Shown piece after piece: positions 53,337-61,750 of a stretch of DNA of 64,000 nt (its first letter is position 1; each line of letters opens with the position of its first letter). Origin of the DNA: Novosphingobium pokkalii (GTDB lineage Bacteria > Pseudomonadota > Alphaproteobacteria > Sphingomonadales > Sphingomonadaceae). Where the stretch lies: positions 123,235 to 187,234 of the forward strand of contig NZ_BMZP01000004.1 in assembly GCF_014652855.1 (NCBI RefSeq). Reading direction: 5' to 3'. The notes under the pieces are model-generated. The model made no database searches. It was not told where the DNA came from and saw only the letters and a list, made by a program, of their open reading frames with translations. A program made the translations under genes and the position numbers.

Positions 53337-53804
53337 ATGCGCCTTCCCTCACCCTTGCACCGCGCCGCCCTGCGCCTCGCCCACCGCCTGCGCCTGGCCT
53401 GGTGGCGGTGGCGCCGGGCAACAGTCCTTGGCTGCATGGTCGTGGCGCGCAATTCGGCCGGGCACGTGCTGCTGGTCCGGCACAGCTACCAACAGAGCGA
53501 GGCATGGATGCTGCCCGGTGGCGGCCTGGGCCGGGGGGAAAGCCCGGTTGCCACGGCCCGGCGCGAACTGGCCGAAGAGACCGGTTGCACGCTGCACGAG
53601 GCGGTGCACTTTGCCGATCATCGCCGCGATCGCGGTGGCTGGATCAACCAGCTCGCGCTGGTCACCGGCCTGGCCGAGGGGCAGCCCCGCCCCGACGGGC
53701 GCGAACTGCTGGACGCGGCCTTCTTCCCGCCAGAAGCCCTGCCGGCGCAAACCACGGCCGCCACGCGCGAGATGATCGCGCTGTGGCTGGCGTCAGAACG
53801 GTAG
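53337..53804 (+). CDS. Nudix hydrolase
   Basis: A 155-residue Nudix protein. The catalytic box is GGGLGRGESPVATARRELAEETG (about 62-84; GX5EX7REUXEEXGU fits with Arg-Glu-Leu and two Glu). An amphipathic Arg-rich N-terminus (HRAALRLAHRLRLAWWRWRR) precedes the first strand and could contact a membrane or nucleotide. Substrate unknown (nucleoside diphosphate derivatives in general). ATG 53337 is chosen; GTG 53331 is in frame. Its last 12 bp overlap the 3' end of the convergent dinB gene. Confidence 0.82.
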   Translation: MRLPSPLHRAALRLAHRLRLAWWRWRRATVLGCMVVARNSAGHVLLVRHSYQQSEAWMLPGGGLGRGESPVATARRELAEETGCTLHEAVHFADHRRDRGGWINQLALVTGLAEGQPRPDGRELLDAAFFPPEALPAQTTAATREMIALWLASER

Positions 53805-54926
53805 CTGCGCCTGCCCCGGCGCGGTGGCACCGGCATCGGCGTCCTGCCCAGGTTCATCGAGCGCGGACAGCGTCACGCCCATCAGCCGCACTGGCTGGGG
53901 TAGCGGCAAGACCTGGTCGAGCAGGCCACGGGCCACCTCGGCCAGCGCCACGCGGGTGGCGATCGGCGCAGCCACCGAGCGCGCCCGGCTCATCGCCGAA
54001 AAATCCCGGAACTTGAGCTTGAGGGTTACCGTGCGCCCGCTTGCGTCAGCGCGGGCGATGCGGTCCCACGCCAGGTCGATGATCGTTTCCAGCGTTTCAC
54101 GCAGCACCGAGCCGGACGAGAGATCACGATCGAACGTGCGCTCCGCCCCCACCGACTTGCGCGGCCGGTCGGCCATGACCGCGCGCAGATCGATGCCCCG
54201 CGCGGCGCGATAGAGATAATCGGCCTGCGCGCCGAAATGCTGGCGCAAGGTGGCGAGGTCCAGCCGGCGCAGGTCAGCGCCCGTGGCAATGCCAAGACCC
54301 GCCATTTTCTCGGCGCCGCGCGGGCCGACCCCGTGAAACCGCGCCACCGGCAGGCTGGCCACGAACGCGGCCCCCTCGCCGGGGCGAATCACGCACAGGC
54401 CATCGGGTTTGTTCTGGTCGCTGGCGAGCTTGGCCAGGAACTTGTTGTAGGAGACCCCGGCGCTGGCAGTGAGCCCGGTTTCGGCACGAATGCGCTGGCG
54501 GATCAGTTCGGCAATGCGCGTCGCCGATCCGATGCCGCGCAAGTCGCGCGTCACGTCGAGATAGGCCTCGTCGAGCGAGAGCGGCTCCACGTGCGGCGTG
54601 TAATCAAGGAAGATCGCGCGAATCTGCTGCGACACCGCGCGATAGACCTCGAAGCGCGGACGGCGAAAAATCAGCTCGGGGCACAGTTGCACCGCGCGGG
54701 CCGAGGGCATGGCCGAGCGGACGCCGAATGCCCGCGCCTCGTAACTGGCGGCGGCCACCACGCCGCGCGCGGCACTGCCGCCCACGGCAACCGGCCGCCC
54801 ACGCAATTCCGGCGCATCGCGCTGCTCCACGCTGGCATAGAACGCATCCATGTCGACATGGATGATCTTGCGCAGGCCCGGCGCATCTTCGGCAGCGGCG
54901 GCGGTTGGGGAGGGAGGCAATGGCAT
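53793..54926 (-). CDS. dinB: DNA polymerase IV (DinB)
   Basis: A 377-residue Y-family polymerase. Catalytic sites: KIIHVDMDAFYASVEQ (first Asp pair) and EPLSLDEAYLDVT (Asp-Glu). YNKFLAKLASDQNKPDGLCVI and the FHGVGPRGAEKM HhH motif follow, then the little-finger domain. The C-terminus QAQLPF is a beta-clamp binding peptide. It makes error-prone or lesion-bypass DNA synthesis. Start ATG 54926 (MPLPPSPT) gives the normal family length; a longer in-frame ORF to 55010 would overlap the divergent MFS gene. No LexA box was identified. Confidence 0.93.
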   Translation of the reverse strand: MPLPPSPTAAAAEDAPGLRKIIHVDMDAFYASVEQRDAPELRGRPVAVGGSAARGVVAAASYEARAFGVRSAMPSARAVQLCPELIFRRPRFEVYRAVSQQIRAIFLDYTPHVEPLSLDEAYLDVTRDLRGIGSATRIAELIRQRIRAETGLTASAGVSYNKFLAKLASDQNKPDGLCVIRPGEGAAFVASLPVARFHGVGPRGAEKMAGLGIATGADLRRLDLATLRQHFGAQADYLYRAARGIDLRAVMADRPRKSVGAERTFDRDLSSGSVLRETLETIIDLAWDRIARADASGRTVTLKLKFRDFSAMSRARSVAAPIATRVALAEVARGLLDQVLPLPQPVRLMGVTLSALDEPGQDADAGATAPGQAQLPF

Positions 54927-55012
54927 GGGGCGCAGCCGATCATGCCACAGCGGCCCGCCAAAGGCTGCAACAAAACCTTGGATTGACACGCTCCGCCTGC
55001 CATAGCGCACCC

Positions 55013-56281
55013 ATGCAATCCGATAATCCAGCCCGACGGCGCCCGATCGAGGCGCTGGGCGGGCGCGAATTCATTGCCATGATGGCCCTGCTCATGGCGC
55101 TCCAGGCGCTGGCCATCGATGCCATGCTGCCTGGCCTGGGCCAGATTGCCGCCGATCTGGGCGTGTCCGATCCCAATCGCCGCCAACTGGTGGTGGGCGT
55201 GTTCCTGGTTTCGGCCGGTGTTGGCGCGCTGGTGCCCGGCGCCCTGGCCGATCGCCATGGGCGGCGCCCGGTGCTGCTGGTGACGATCGCGCTCTATGTC
55301 CTGCTCGCGCTGGGCTGCGCGATGGCGCCGGATTTCGATACGCTGCTGATCCTGCGCGCCCTGCACGCCGTGTCCAGCGCGGGCGTTGCCGTGCTGCCGG
55401 CGGCGATCGTGCGCGATCGCTTTGCCGGAGACCGCATGGCGCGCACCCTGTCCACGGTTTCCACGGTGTTCATGGTCGTGCCGATGCTGGCGCCCAGCGT
55501 GGGCCAGTTCGTGCTGCTGTTTGCCGGATGGCGCTGGATTTTCGGCGTCCTGGCCACGCTGGCGGCGATCATGGGCGGCTGGGTCTTCCTGCGCCTGCCC
55601 GAAACGCTCGATCCGGCCAACCGCCAGCCGATCCTGCCGCTGACGATCGCCCGCAACATGGCCAACTCGGCGATGGAGCGTTCGTCTGCCGGCTATGTCC
55701 TCGGCGCCGCGCTCGTGTTCGGGGCCATGTTCGGCTATATCAACTGCTCGCAGCAACTGGTTGCCGAACACTTCGGCGCGGGCCGCTATTTCCCGCTGAT
55801 CTTCGGGGCGACGGCGCTGTCGCTGTCGTTTTCCAACTTCTTCAACGCCCGCATCGTCGAACGTTTCGGCGCGCGGCGCGTGTCGCAGACCGCGCTGCTC
55901 GTGTGCATCGCGCTGAGCCTGGTGCAGGTGCATTTCGCGTTCAGCCCGCACCAGACGCTGCTGCGCTTCATGCCGGTGATGGCCGCCAACATCTGCGCCA
56001 TGGGCTTCATCGGCGCCAACTTCAGCTCGATCGCGCTGCAACCCTTTGCCCGCACGGCCGGCGCCGCCAGCTCGATGCAGATGTTCATGCGGACCCTGAT
56101 CGGCTCGCTGATCGGCATCGCCATCGGCCAGGTCTATGATGGCACGGCGCGGCCATTGTCGCTGGCATTCGTCACCTGCGGCCTGCTCTCGCTCGGCCTC
56201 GTGCTCTATTCCGAACGCGGCCGCCTGTTCCGCCGCCTGATCCCGCCCGGCGGCGAGCGCGTGCTGGTGGATCTGCACTAA
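55013..56281 (+). CDS. MFS multidrug exporter (Bcr/CflA type)
   Basis: A 422-residue, 12-helix transporter of the DHA1 drug:H+ antiporter group. Motif A is GALADRHGRRPVLLVTI, motif C-like region FMVVPMLAPSVGQFVLLFAGWRWIF, and GREFIAMMALLMALQALAIDAMLPGLGQIA is the typical Bcr/CflA first helix. It may export small toxic compounds; no specific drug can be inferred. It is divergent from dinB. The TAA stop at 56279-56281 shares its last base with the left end of the palindromic element that follows. Confidence 0.88.
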   Translation: MQSDNPARRRPIEALGGREFIAMMALLMALQALAIDAMLPGLGQIAADLGVSDPNRRQLVVGVFLVSAGVGALVPGALADRHGRRPVLLVTIALYVLLALGCAMAPDFDTLLILRALHAVSSAGVAVLPAAIVRDRFAGDRMARTLSTVSTVFMVVPMLAPSVGQFVLLFAGWRWIFGVLATLAAIMGGWVFLRLPETLDPANRQPILPLTIARNMANSAMERSSAGYVLGAALVFGAMFGYINCSQQLVAEHFGAGRYFPLIFGATALSLSFSNFFNARIVERFGARRVSQTALLVCIALSLVQVHFAFSPHQTLLRFMPVMAANICAMGFIGANFSSIALQPFARTAGAASSMQMFMRTLIGSLIGIAIGQVYDGTARPLSLAFVTCGLLSLGLVLYSERGRLFRRLIPPGGERVLVDLH

Positions 56282-56545
56282 TACCAACCTGCACAGACTG
56301 TGACCCATGAGGATGCCCAGCCCCGTTCGCTGACAAGGCGCAGCCGAAGCGGCGATGTGGTGCATCGTCGCGAGGCTGCAACGCAGCTCAGCGGGCGGGG
56401 CTGGGCACCCTGCGGGCAGCGTTTTGGCGACCCTCGGACTGCGTTGCGCCCTTGGCAGGATGCACCACATCCCACCTGCGGACGCGCCTTGCCGAGAACC
56501 GCCAAAACGCTGTCCTCATGGGTCACAGTCTGTGCAGGTTGGTAT
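56281..56545. mobile_element. 265-bp palindromic MITE-like element with 33-bp perfect terminal inverted repeats
   Basis: The left terminus begins ATACCAACCTGCACAGACTG (56281-56313) and the right terminus is its exact reverse complement over 33 bp (56513-56545). Inner inverted repeats are nested: GATGTGGTGCATC (56352-) with GATGCACCACATC (about 56458-56470), and CAGCGTTTTGGCG (56418-) with CGCCAAAACGCTG (about 56500-56512). No transposase ORF; short ORFs on both strands begin MTHED and end SSWVTVCAGWY because of the symmetry and are not proteins. No clear target-site duplication is visible. It fills the gap between the MFS gene and the convergent GGDEF-EAL gene. Confidence 0.75.
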
Positions 56546-56576
56546 AAGGTCTGGCGTCAGCTCTCACACCAACCGC

Positions 56577-58616
56577 TTACGCCACGGCGCGGCCCATGGC
56601 CGCCAGGGCCACGTCCACCCGCTCTGGCCGGGCAAAGTGATAGCCCTGCATCAGGCGGATGCCCAGGGCGCGGGCGGTGGCCACCTGCGCTTCGTCCTCC
56701 ACGCCTTCGATCATGCATTCGATGCCCAGTTGCCAGGCAAACGATACGATCGTGCCGACAATCGCCCGCGCCCCGGGATCGCTGGCCAGGGCACTGGCCA
56801 GGCCGCGATCGATCTTGACCATGTCCAGCGGCAGGTCGCGCAACTGTGACAGGCTGGACCAGCCTGCCCCGAAATCGTCGAGCGCCAGGCGGAAGCCGGC
56901 AGCGCGATAGGCTTCCAGTTGCGCCCGCGCGCGGCGTGGATCGGCCAGCAGCGCGGCCTCGGTCATTTCCAGCAGGAACTGCGCCGGGTCGGCCCCGGCA
57001 TCGCGCACCAGGCGATCGAGCGATTCCACCGCCCCTTCCCGCGTCACGTCGCGCGGGCTGAGATTGATCGCCACGGTCAACCCCCGGCGCCAGGCATCGC
57101 ATTCCGCCAGAGTGCGGGCCACCACCGCGCGGGTCAGTTCGCCGGTGCGGCCGGTTGCGGTGGCAAGCGGCAGGAATTCGCCGGGCGCCAGCCAGGCCTG
57201 CCCATCGGGCGACCAGCGGGCAAACGCTTCAAAGCCGACGACGGCACGGCTGTCGACATCATAGAACGGCTGGTAGAGCAGGCAGAGCCGATCATCGAGC
57301 GCGCAGGCGTTGAACCGGCGCGTCATGGCGCTGCGGTGCTGCAACGCCACTTCGTCTTCCGGCCCGAACAGCACGATGGCGCCATCGCCGCGCTTCTTCG
57401 CCTTGTAGAGCGCCGCATCGGCGCGTTCGAGGCAGGCGCTGACATTCGGCCCGCGCACGCGATGGATGCCGGTCGACGCATGCAGGCGCAGGCTGATGCC
57501 GTTGTGCACCACCGGCACGCGCACGGACTGGGCCAGTTCGTGCGCCGCCGCGGCCACGCCCGGCCCATCCAGCCCGCCGTGAAACAGGATCGCGAATTCG
57601 TCTCCGCCCAGGCGGCCGTGGGCCATGACTCCGGCAATCGCGCCGATACGCATGGCCACGGCGCGCAACACGTCGTCGCCCGCCGCATGGCCATACGTAT
57701 CGTTGATATGCTTGAACCCGTCGAGATCGAGCAGCGCCAGCCAGGGCTGCGCCTGGCCCTCGCCACCGCGATCCTGCGCCATGTGCAGCCCCAGCCGTGC
57801 CAGGATCGCGCGGCGGTTGAGCGCGCCGGTCAAGGCATCGCGGGAGGCCTGCTCGAAATTGGTTTCCGCGAGGCGCGCGGCCAGGCGTTCCCGCCGGGCG
57901 AGTTGCTGGCGCGACAGTTCCAGCCGCACGAAATCGGCGTGGAAGCCGAATGTCATGACCAGCACGGTGAGATTGGCCACCGCCAGCACCAGCACCATCG
58001 GCCAGAGCCGCGCGCCGTCCAGGGCGAGATAGACCACGCAGGCCGGCAAAGTGGAGGTGAGCGCCAGGCGCAGGGCGGCCGCCGGCGCATGGGCCAGCCC
58101 CAGCACGCCTGCCACCGCCACCACCGAAAGCAGCACACAGACCAGGGAGCGCTGCGCGTCATTGCCCATGGCATAGAGATAGAGCGCCCAGGAAACCGAC
58201 AGCAGCGCGGAAAGCCCCACGCTGGCCGGCAGCCGAATCAGATCGTCCCGCCGCTGGGCAAGAGGCCGGCTGGCCACGCGCGCCGGGAGCCAGTGCCAGC
58301 CGCGCTCGCTGGCAAAGACCATCATCGCCAGGCCCGGCAAGAGCGCGAGCCAGGATACCGTGCCAAGGAAGCGCATCACCACCAGCCCGACACCGAGTGT
58401 TGTCAGCAGCGATAGCAGCGGCAGGCGGCGCGACAGGCTGTGGGCATAGGCCGCCACCATCGTGTCGCTGCGAAAGCCGCGCCAATTGGCCCCGCCGATC
58501 GCGGCGCCCACCAGCTTTGCCAGGCTGTTTGTACGCGGGCGCGCAGGTCTCCGCTCTGGCGCGGAGTCACCCGCGCCAAGATCGGCCACCTGAGGGTTTC
58601 CGCTAAGGACTTCCAT
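56577..58616 (-). CDS. Membrane GGDEF-EAL protein (c-di-GMP turnover)
   Basis: A 679-residue protein. Six or more hydrophobic segments (about 65-225) form a membrane sensor region, then a short coiled coil (FVRLELSRQQLARRERLAARLAE), a GGDEF domain with intact GGDEF (337-341) and an EAL domain whose signature reads EAF (463-465). Key EAL residues remain: Asn518 (INLSP), Glu550, Asp580-Asp581 (DDFG), Lys601 (VKID), Glu637. It may both make and degrade c-di-GMP, or one domain may be regulatory. Ends 32 bp from the palindromic element. No obvious ligand for the sensor part. Confidence 0.9.
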   Translation of the reverse strand: MEVLSGNPQVADLGAGDSAPERRPARPRTNSLAKLVGAAIGGANWRGFRSDTMVAAYAHSLSRRLPLLSLLTTLGVGLVVMRFLGTVSWLALLPGLAMMVFASERGWHWLPARVASRPLAQRRDDLIRLPASVGLSALLSVSWALYLYAMGNDAQRSLVCVLLSVVAVAGVLGLAHAPAAALRLALTSTLPACVVYLALDGARLWPMVLVLAVANLTVLVMTFGFHADFVRLELSRQQLARRERLAARLAETNFEQASRDALTGALNRRAILARLGLHMAQDRGGEGQAQPWLALLDLDGFKHINDTYGHAAGDDVLRAVAMRIGAIAGVMAHGRLGGDEFAILFHGGLDGPGVAAAAHELAQSVRVPVVHNGISLRLHASTGIHRVRGPNVSACLERADAALYKAKKRGDGAIVLFGPEDEVALQHRSAMTRRFNACALDDRLCLLYQPFYDVDSRAVVGFEAFARWSPDGQAWLAPGEFLPLATATGRTGELTRAVVARTLAECDAWRRGLTVAINLSPRDVTREGAVESLDRLVRDAGADPAQFLLEMTEAALLADPRRARAQLEAYRAAGFRLALDDFGAGWSSLSQLRDLPLDMVKIDRGLASALASDPGARAIVGTIVSFAWQLGIECMIEGVEDEAQVATARALGIRLMQGYHFARPERVDVALAAMGRAVA

Positions 58617-58699
58617 CAGGTGGCCATAAGGCCCAGCGAGTTAACAGGTGGTATGCGTGGTCAAGCCGCCTGCCGTCGCCCAGCCATCAGGCCGGGCTG

Positions 58700-59524
58700 T
58701 CAGGACGCTGCCAGCGCGGCAACCAGGGCCTTGACCTTTTTCTGCCGCCACTGTGGCAGCGGGGCGACCAGCCAGTATCCGCGCCGGCTGGTCTCGATCT
58801 CGCCCAGCGCCACCACCCGGCCGGTGGAAAGCGCGTATTCCGCCAGAAGATAGGGCACGCGCGCCTTGCCCAGGCCAGCGGCCGCAGCGCTGATTGCGGT
58901 GCCGGCATCGCCCACCGAAAAAGCCACTTCGCGCCCGTCGCCCGCCGGCACCGGATCGCCCGGCCAGCCGATCCAGGTACCATCGCCGTTCTCGCCGCTG
59001 ACCTCGGCAAAGCCGGGCGCGGCCACGATCACGGTCTGCGGTGCGCCCAGCGGGATGCCTTCCAGCTCGCCCGGCCCCTCGGCCCAGCGCACCGCCAGGT
59101 CGAGGTTGGCCTCGGTAAAGTCGATATCGCCATCGCCGCCCACCAGCGAAAAGCGCAGCGCGGGATTGTCCGCGCGAAACGCCGCCAGTCGCTGGCTGAA
59201 CCAGGCGGCAAAGAAATCGCGCGGGCAGGCAATGGTATAGACGTGGCTGGATTGGCCCGCCTGCATCGCCTGTACGCCTTCTTCAAAGCGCAGAAAGCCT
59301 TCGCGGATGGCGTCCAGCCCGGCGGCGGCCTCATCGGTCAGCTCCAGGCCCTTGGACGTGCGGCGGAACAGCACGACGCCGAGCAGGTCTTCGAGTGCGC
59401 GGATCTGCTGGCCCACGGCCGCCGGGGTTACCGCCAGTTCGTCGGCGGCGCGGGTGAAGGACAGGTGGCGGGCGGCGGCGTCGAGCACGCGCAGCCCGTT
59501 GAGCGGGAGATGGGTCCGCTTCAT
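58700..59524 (-). CDS. LysR-type transcriptional regulator (GcvA-like)
   Basis: A 274-residue regulator. The N-terminal HTH is LNGLRVLDAAARHLSFTRAADELAVTPAAVGQQIRALEDLLGVVLFRR, highly typical of GcvA-type LysR proteins; the C-terminal part is a substrate-binding domain with FSVGDAGTAISAAAAGLGKARVPYLLAEYAL. Target genes are unknown; apaG lies 26 bp upstream on the same strand, so it may share a transcript with apaG. Distinct from the other LysR gene at 10919 (low overall similarity). Confidence 0.9.
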   Translation of the reverse strand: MKRTHLPLNGLRVLDAAARHLSFTRAADELAVTPAAVGQQIRALEDLLGVVLFRRTSKGLELTDEAAAGLDAIREGFLRFEEGVQAMQAGQSSHVYTIACPRDFFAAWFSQRLAAFRADNPALRFSLVGGDGDIDFTEANLDLAVRWAEGPGELEGIPLGAPQTVIVAAPGFAEVSGENGDGTWIGWPGDPVPAGDGREVAFSVGDAGTAISAAAAGLGKARVPYLLAEYALSTGRVVALGEIETSRRGYWLVAPLPQWRQKKVKALVAALAAS

Positions 59525-59550
59525 CGGTAGTTTCGCCCTCTATTCTGGCG

Positions 59551-59949
59551 TCAGGTGGCCGTGGCCGGGGCGGCCAGCGGAAAGAACGGGATGGCCACGT
59601 CGAACACGCTGCCATCGTCGCGGCGCATGGTATAGTGGCCTTCCATGCTGCCGTTGGGCGTGCCCAGCGGACAGCCCGAGACATAGTCGTGCGCCTGGCC
59701 GGGCTCCAGGCGGGGCTGTTCGCCCACCACGCCTTCGCCATCGACGAAGCTGACATGGCCGCGCCCATCGGTGATGCGCCAATGCCGGGTGATCAACTGG
59801 GCCGCCTCGTTCGAATCGTTCTCGATGCGGATGTGATAGACCCAGAACCACTTCCCGGCCGCCACGCGCGATTGTTCCGGCAGAAAGTTGACCGCCACCC
59901 GGACGGTCATTCCCTGCGTGATCGCGGCATGCTGGAAAAGCTGCTTCAT
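59551..59949 (-). CDS. apaG: ApaG domain protein
   Basis: A 132-residue single-domain beta-sandwich protein. Family blocks are VRVAVNFLPEQS, YHIRIENDSNEAAQLITRHWRITDGRGHVSFVDGEGVVGEQPRLEPG and YVSGCPLGTPNGSMEGHYTM. ApaG is linked to Co2+/Mg2+ effects in some bacteria, but its biochemical role is unclear; the name comes from apaH-apaG in E. coli. No apaH is nearby. Start ATG 59949 begins MKQLFQHAAITQG. Divergent from recO (105 bp). Confidence 0.92.
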   Translation of the reverse strand: MKQLFQHAAITQGMTVRVAVNFLPEQSRVAAGKWFWVYHIRIENDSNEAAQLITRHWRITDGRGHVSFVDGEGVVGEQPRLEPGQAHDYVSGCPLGTPNGSMEGHYTMRRDDGSVFDVAIPFFPLAAPATAT

Positions 59950-60054
59950 CCGTCAAAGACTAACGCACTTGGGCCGGTGTTCCAATGCCCGAAATGGACT
60001 TTCCCGCCGCAACTCTTGCTCCGCGCGTCGCGCCGGGGCACAGGCAGGAGCGCC

Positions 60055-60669
60055 ATGGAAGATCCGAGCCCGCCTCCGTTCATCGTCTGCGCGGTGCTGC
60101 CGCATGGGGAAACCGGCGCAGTGGTGCGGCTGCTGGGGGCGCAGACGGGCCTGGTCGCGGGCTATGTCGCCGGCGCGCGGGGGCGCACCTTGCGCCCGGT
60201 GCTGATCCCGGGAAACCTGGTCGCCGCCGAATTCACCCGCCGGGGCGATGCGCGCCTGCCCAGCGCGCGGGTGGAACTGGTGGCCAGCCGTGGTCCCTGG
60301 CTGGCCGAGCCGCTGCCCAGCGCCGGCATCGCCTGGGCCTGCGCGCTTACCGCCGCTGCCCTGCCCGAAGGCCTGCCCCTGCCCGCGATCCACACCGCGC
60401 TGGCCGCGCTGCTCGATGCGATCTGTCTGGCGCCCTCGGCGCGTGGCTGGGCACGGGCCTTGGCCGGTTACGAGGCCTTGCTGCTGCGCGAAGGTGGCCA
60501 TGGCCTGGCGCCGCGTCCGCCCGAAAACGAGGATTGGCCCGCGCTGCTCGCCCGGCTCGATGTCCAGGGACCGGCGATTGCAAGCCAACTGCTTGCCGAA
60601 CGGCGGCGCGATGTTATGGCGGCCCGCGCGATTCTGCTCGAACGGCTGAAGCGCATCGGATCGGATTGA
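60055..60669 (+). CDS. recO: DNA repair protein RecO (short form)
   Basis: A 204-residue RecO. The N-terminal OB fold begins [55 protein letters not shown], then a helical domain. RecO loads RecA on SSB-coated gaps in the RecFOR pathway. It is shorter than E. coli RecO (242) and has no Cys zinc finger. ATG 60055 follows a good Shine-Dalgarno (AGGAG); the longer open frame upstream overlaps the divergent apaG gene. leuB follows 14 bp later. Confidence 0.86.
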   Translation: MEDPSPPPFIVCAVLPHGETGAVVRLLGAQTGLVAGYVAGARGRTLRPVLIPGNLVAAEFTRRGDARLPSARVELVASRGPWLAEPLPSAGIAWACALTAAALPEGLPLPAIHTALAALLDAICLAPSARGWARALAGYEALLLREGGHGLAPRPPENEDWPALLARLDVQGPAIASQLLAERRRDVMAARAILLERLKRIGSD

Positions 60670-60683
60670 TAAAGGCCTCACAC

Positions 60684-61739
60684 ATGAAAATTGCGGTTTT
60701 GCCCGGCGACGGCATCGGCCCCGAAGTGACTCGCGAAGCGGTCCGCGTGATCGAGGCGCTCGATCTTGGCATCGCAATGGAAGAGGCGCTGGTCGGCGGC
60801 TGCGCCTACAAGGCCAAGGGCCACCCGCTGCCGCCCGAGACGCTGGACCTGGCCCGCGCGAGCGACGCCATCCTGTTCGGCGCGGTGGGCGATCCCGATT
60901 GCGACGCGCTGGAGCGCCACCTGCGTCCCGAACAGGCGATCCTGGGCCTCCGCAAGGAACTGACCCTGTTCGCCAACCTGCGCCCGGCCAAGGTCTTTGC
61001 CGGCCTGGAAAGCCATTCCGCCCTGCGCCCGGAAGTGGCCGGGGCGATCGACCTCTTGATCGTGCGGGAATTGAACGGCGACGTCTATTTTGGCGAAAAG
61101 GGCTTCCGCCAGACCGCCAATGGCGAGCGCCAGGGCTATGACATCATGTCCTACAGCGAAAGCGAAGTGCGCCGCATCGCCCATGTCGCGTTCCGCGCCG
61201 CGATGGGCCGGGGCAAGCGCCTGTGCTCGGTGGACAAGGCCAACGTGCTGGAAACCTCGCAACTGTGGCGCGACGTGATCGTCGAAGTCGCCAAGGATTA
61301 TCCCGAGGTCGAACTCGAACACATGTATGTCGACAACGCCGCGATGCAGCTCGTGCGCGCGCCGGGCAAGTTCGACGTCGTCGTCACCGGCAATCTGTTT
61401 GGCGACATCCTGTCGGACCAGGCCAGCATGTGCGTGGGTTCGATCGGCCTGCTCGCCTCGGCCTCGCTGGGCGAGCGCCAGACCGCGCATGGCACGTTCG
61501 GCCTCTATGAGCCGATCCACGGTTCCGCGCCCGACATTGCCGGCCAGGGCCTGGCCAATCCGATGGCGACGATCCTTTCGGCGGCCATGCTGCTGCGCCA
61601 TTCGCTTGGCCTGGCGCAGGCGGCAGACCGCATCGAGGCCGCCGTTGCCGCTACGCTGGCCGATGGCGTGCTGGGCCGCGATCTGGGCGGAACCGCCGGC
61701 ACTGCGGAAATTGGTGACGCCGTGCTCGCAAAGCTGTAA
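60684..61739 (+). CDS. leuB: 3-isopropylmalate dehydrogenase LeuB
   Basis: A 351-residue isocitrate/isopropylmalate dehydrogenase family enzyme of leucine synthesis. It begins [22 protein letters not shown]; substrate and metal residues lie in [30 protein letters not shown], and [47 protein letters not shown] ends the active site. It oxidises and decarboxylates 3-isopropylmalate with NAD+. leuA, leuC and leuD are not in the window. ATG 60684 is clear; recO lies upstream and a glycosyltransferase gene starts 11 bp downstream. Confidence 0.95.
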   Translation: MKIAVLPGDGIGPEVTREAVRVIEALDLGIAMEEALVGGCAYKAKGHPLPPETLDLARASDAILFGAVGDPDCDALERHLRPEQAILGLRKELTLFANLRPAKVFAGLESHSALRPEVAGAIDLLIVRELNGDVYFGEKGFRQTANGERQGYDIMSYSESEVRRIAHVAFRAAMGRGKRLCSVDKANVLETSQLWRDVIVEVAKDYPEVELEHMYVDNAAMQLVRAPGKFDVVVTGNLFGDILSDQASMCVGSIGLLASASLGERQTAHGTFGLYEPIHGSAPDIAGQGLANPMATILSAAMLLRHSLGLAQAADRIEAAVAATLADGVLGRDLGGTAGTAEIGDAVLAKL

Positions 61740-61750
61740 GCGCGCGCTCC

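Noticed and set aside
54982..55012. TTGACA at 54983 as -35 box of an MFS promoter
   Set aside because: No acceptable -10 hexamer at 16-18 bp; the best candidate lies at about 12 bp. Not supported.
56300..56849. ORFs MTHED... on both strands in the palindromic element
   Set aside because: They arise from the symmetry of the element (same peptides at both ends) and run into antisense of the GGDEF-EAL gene.
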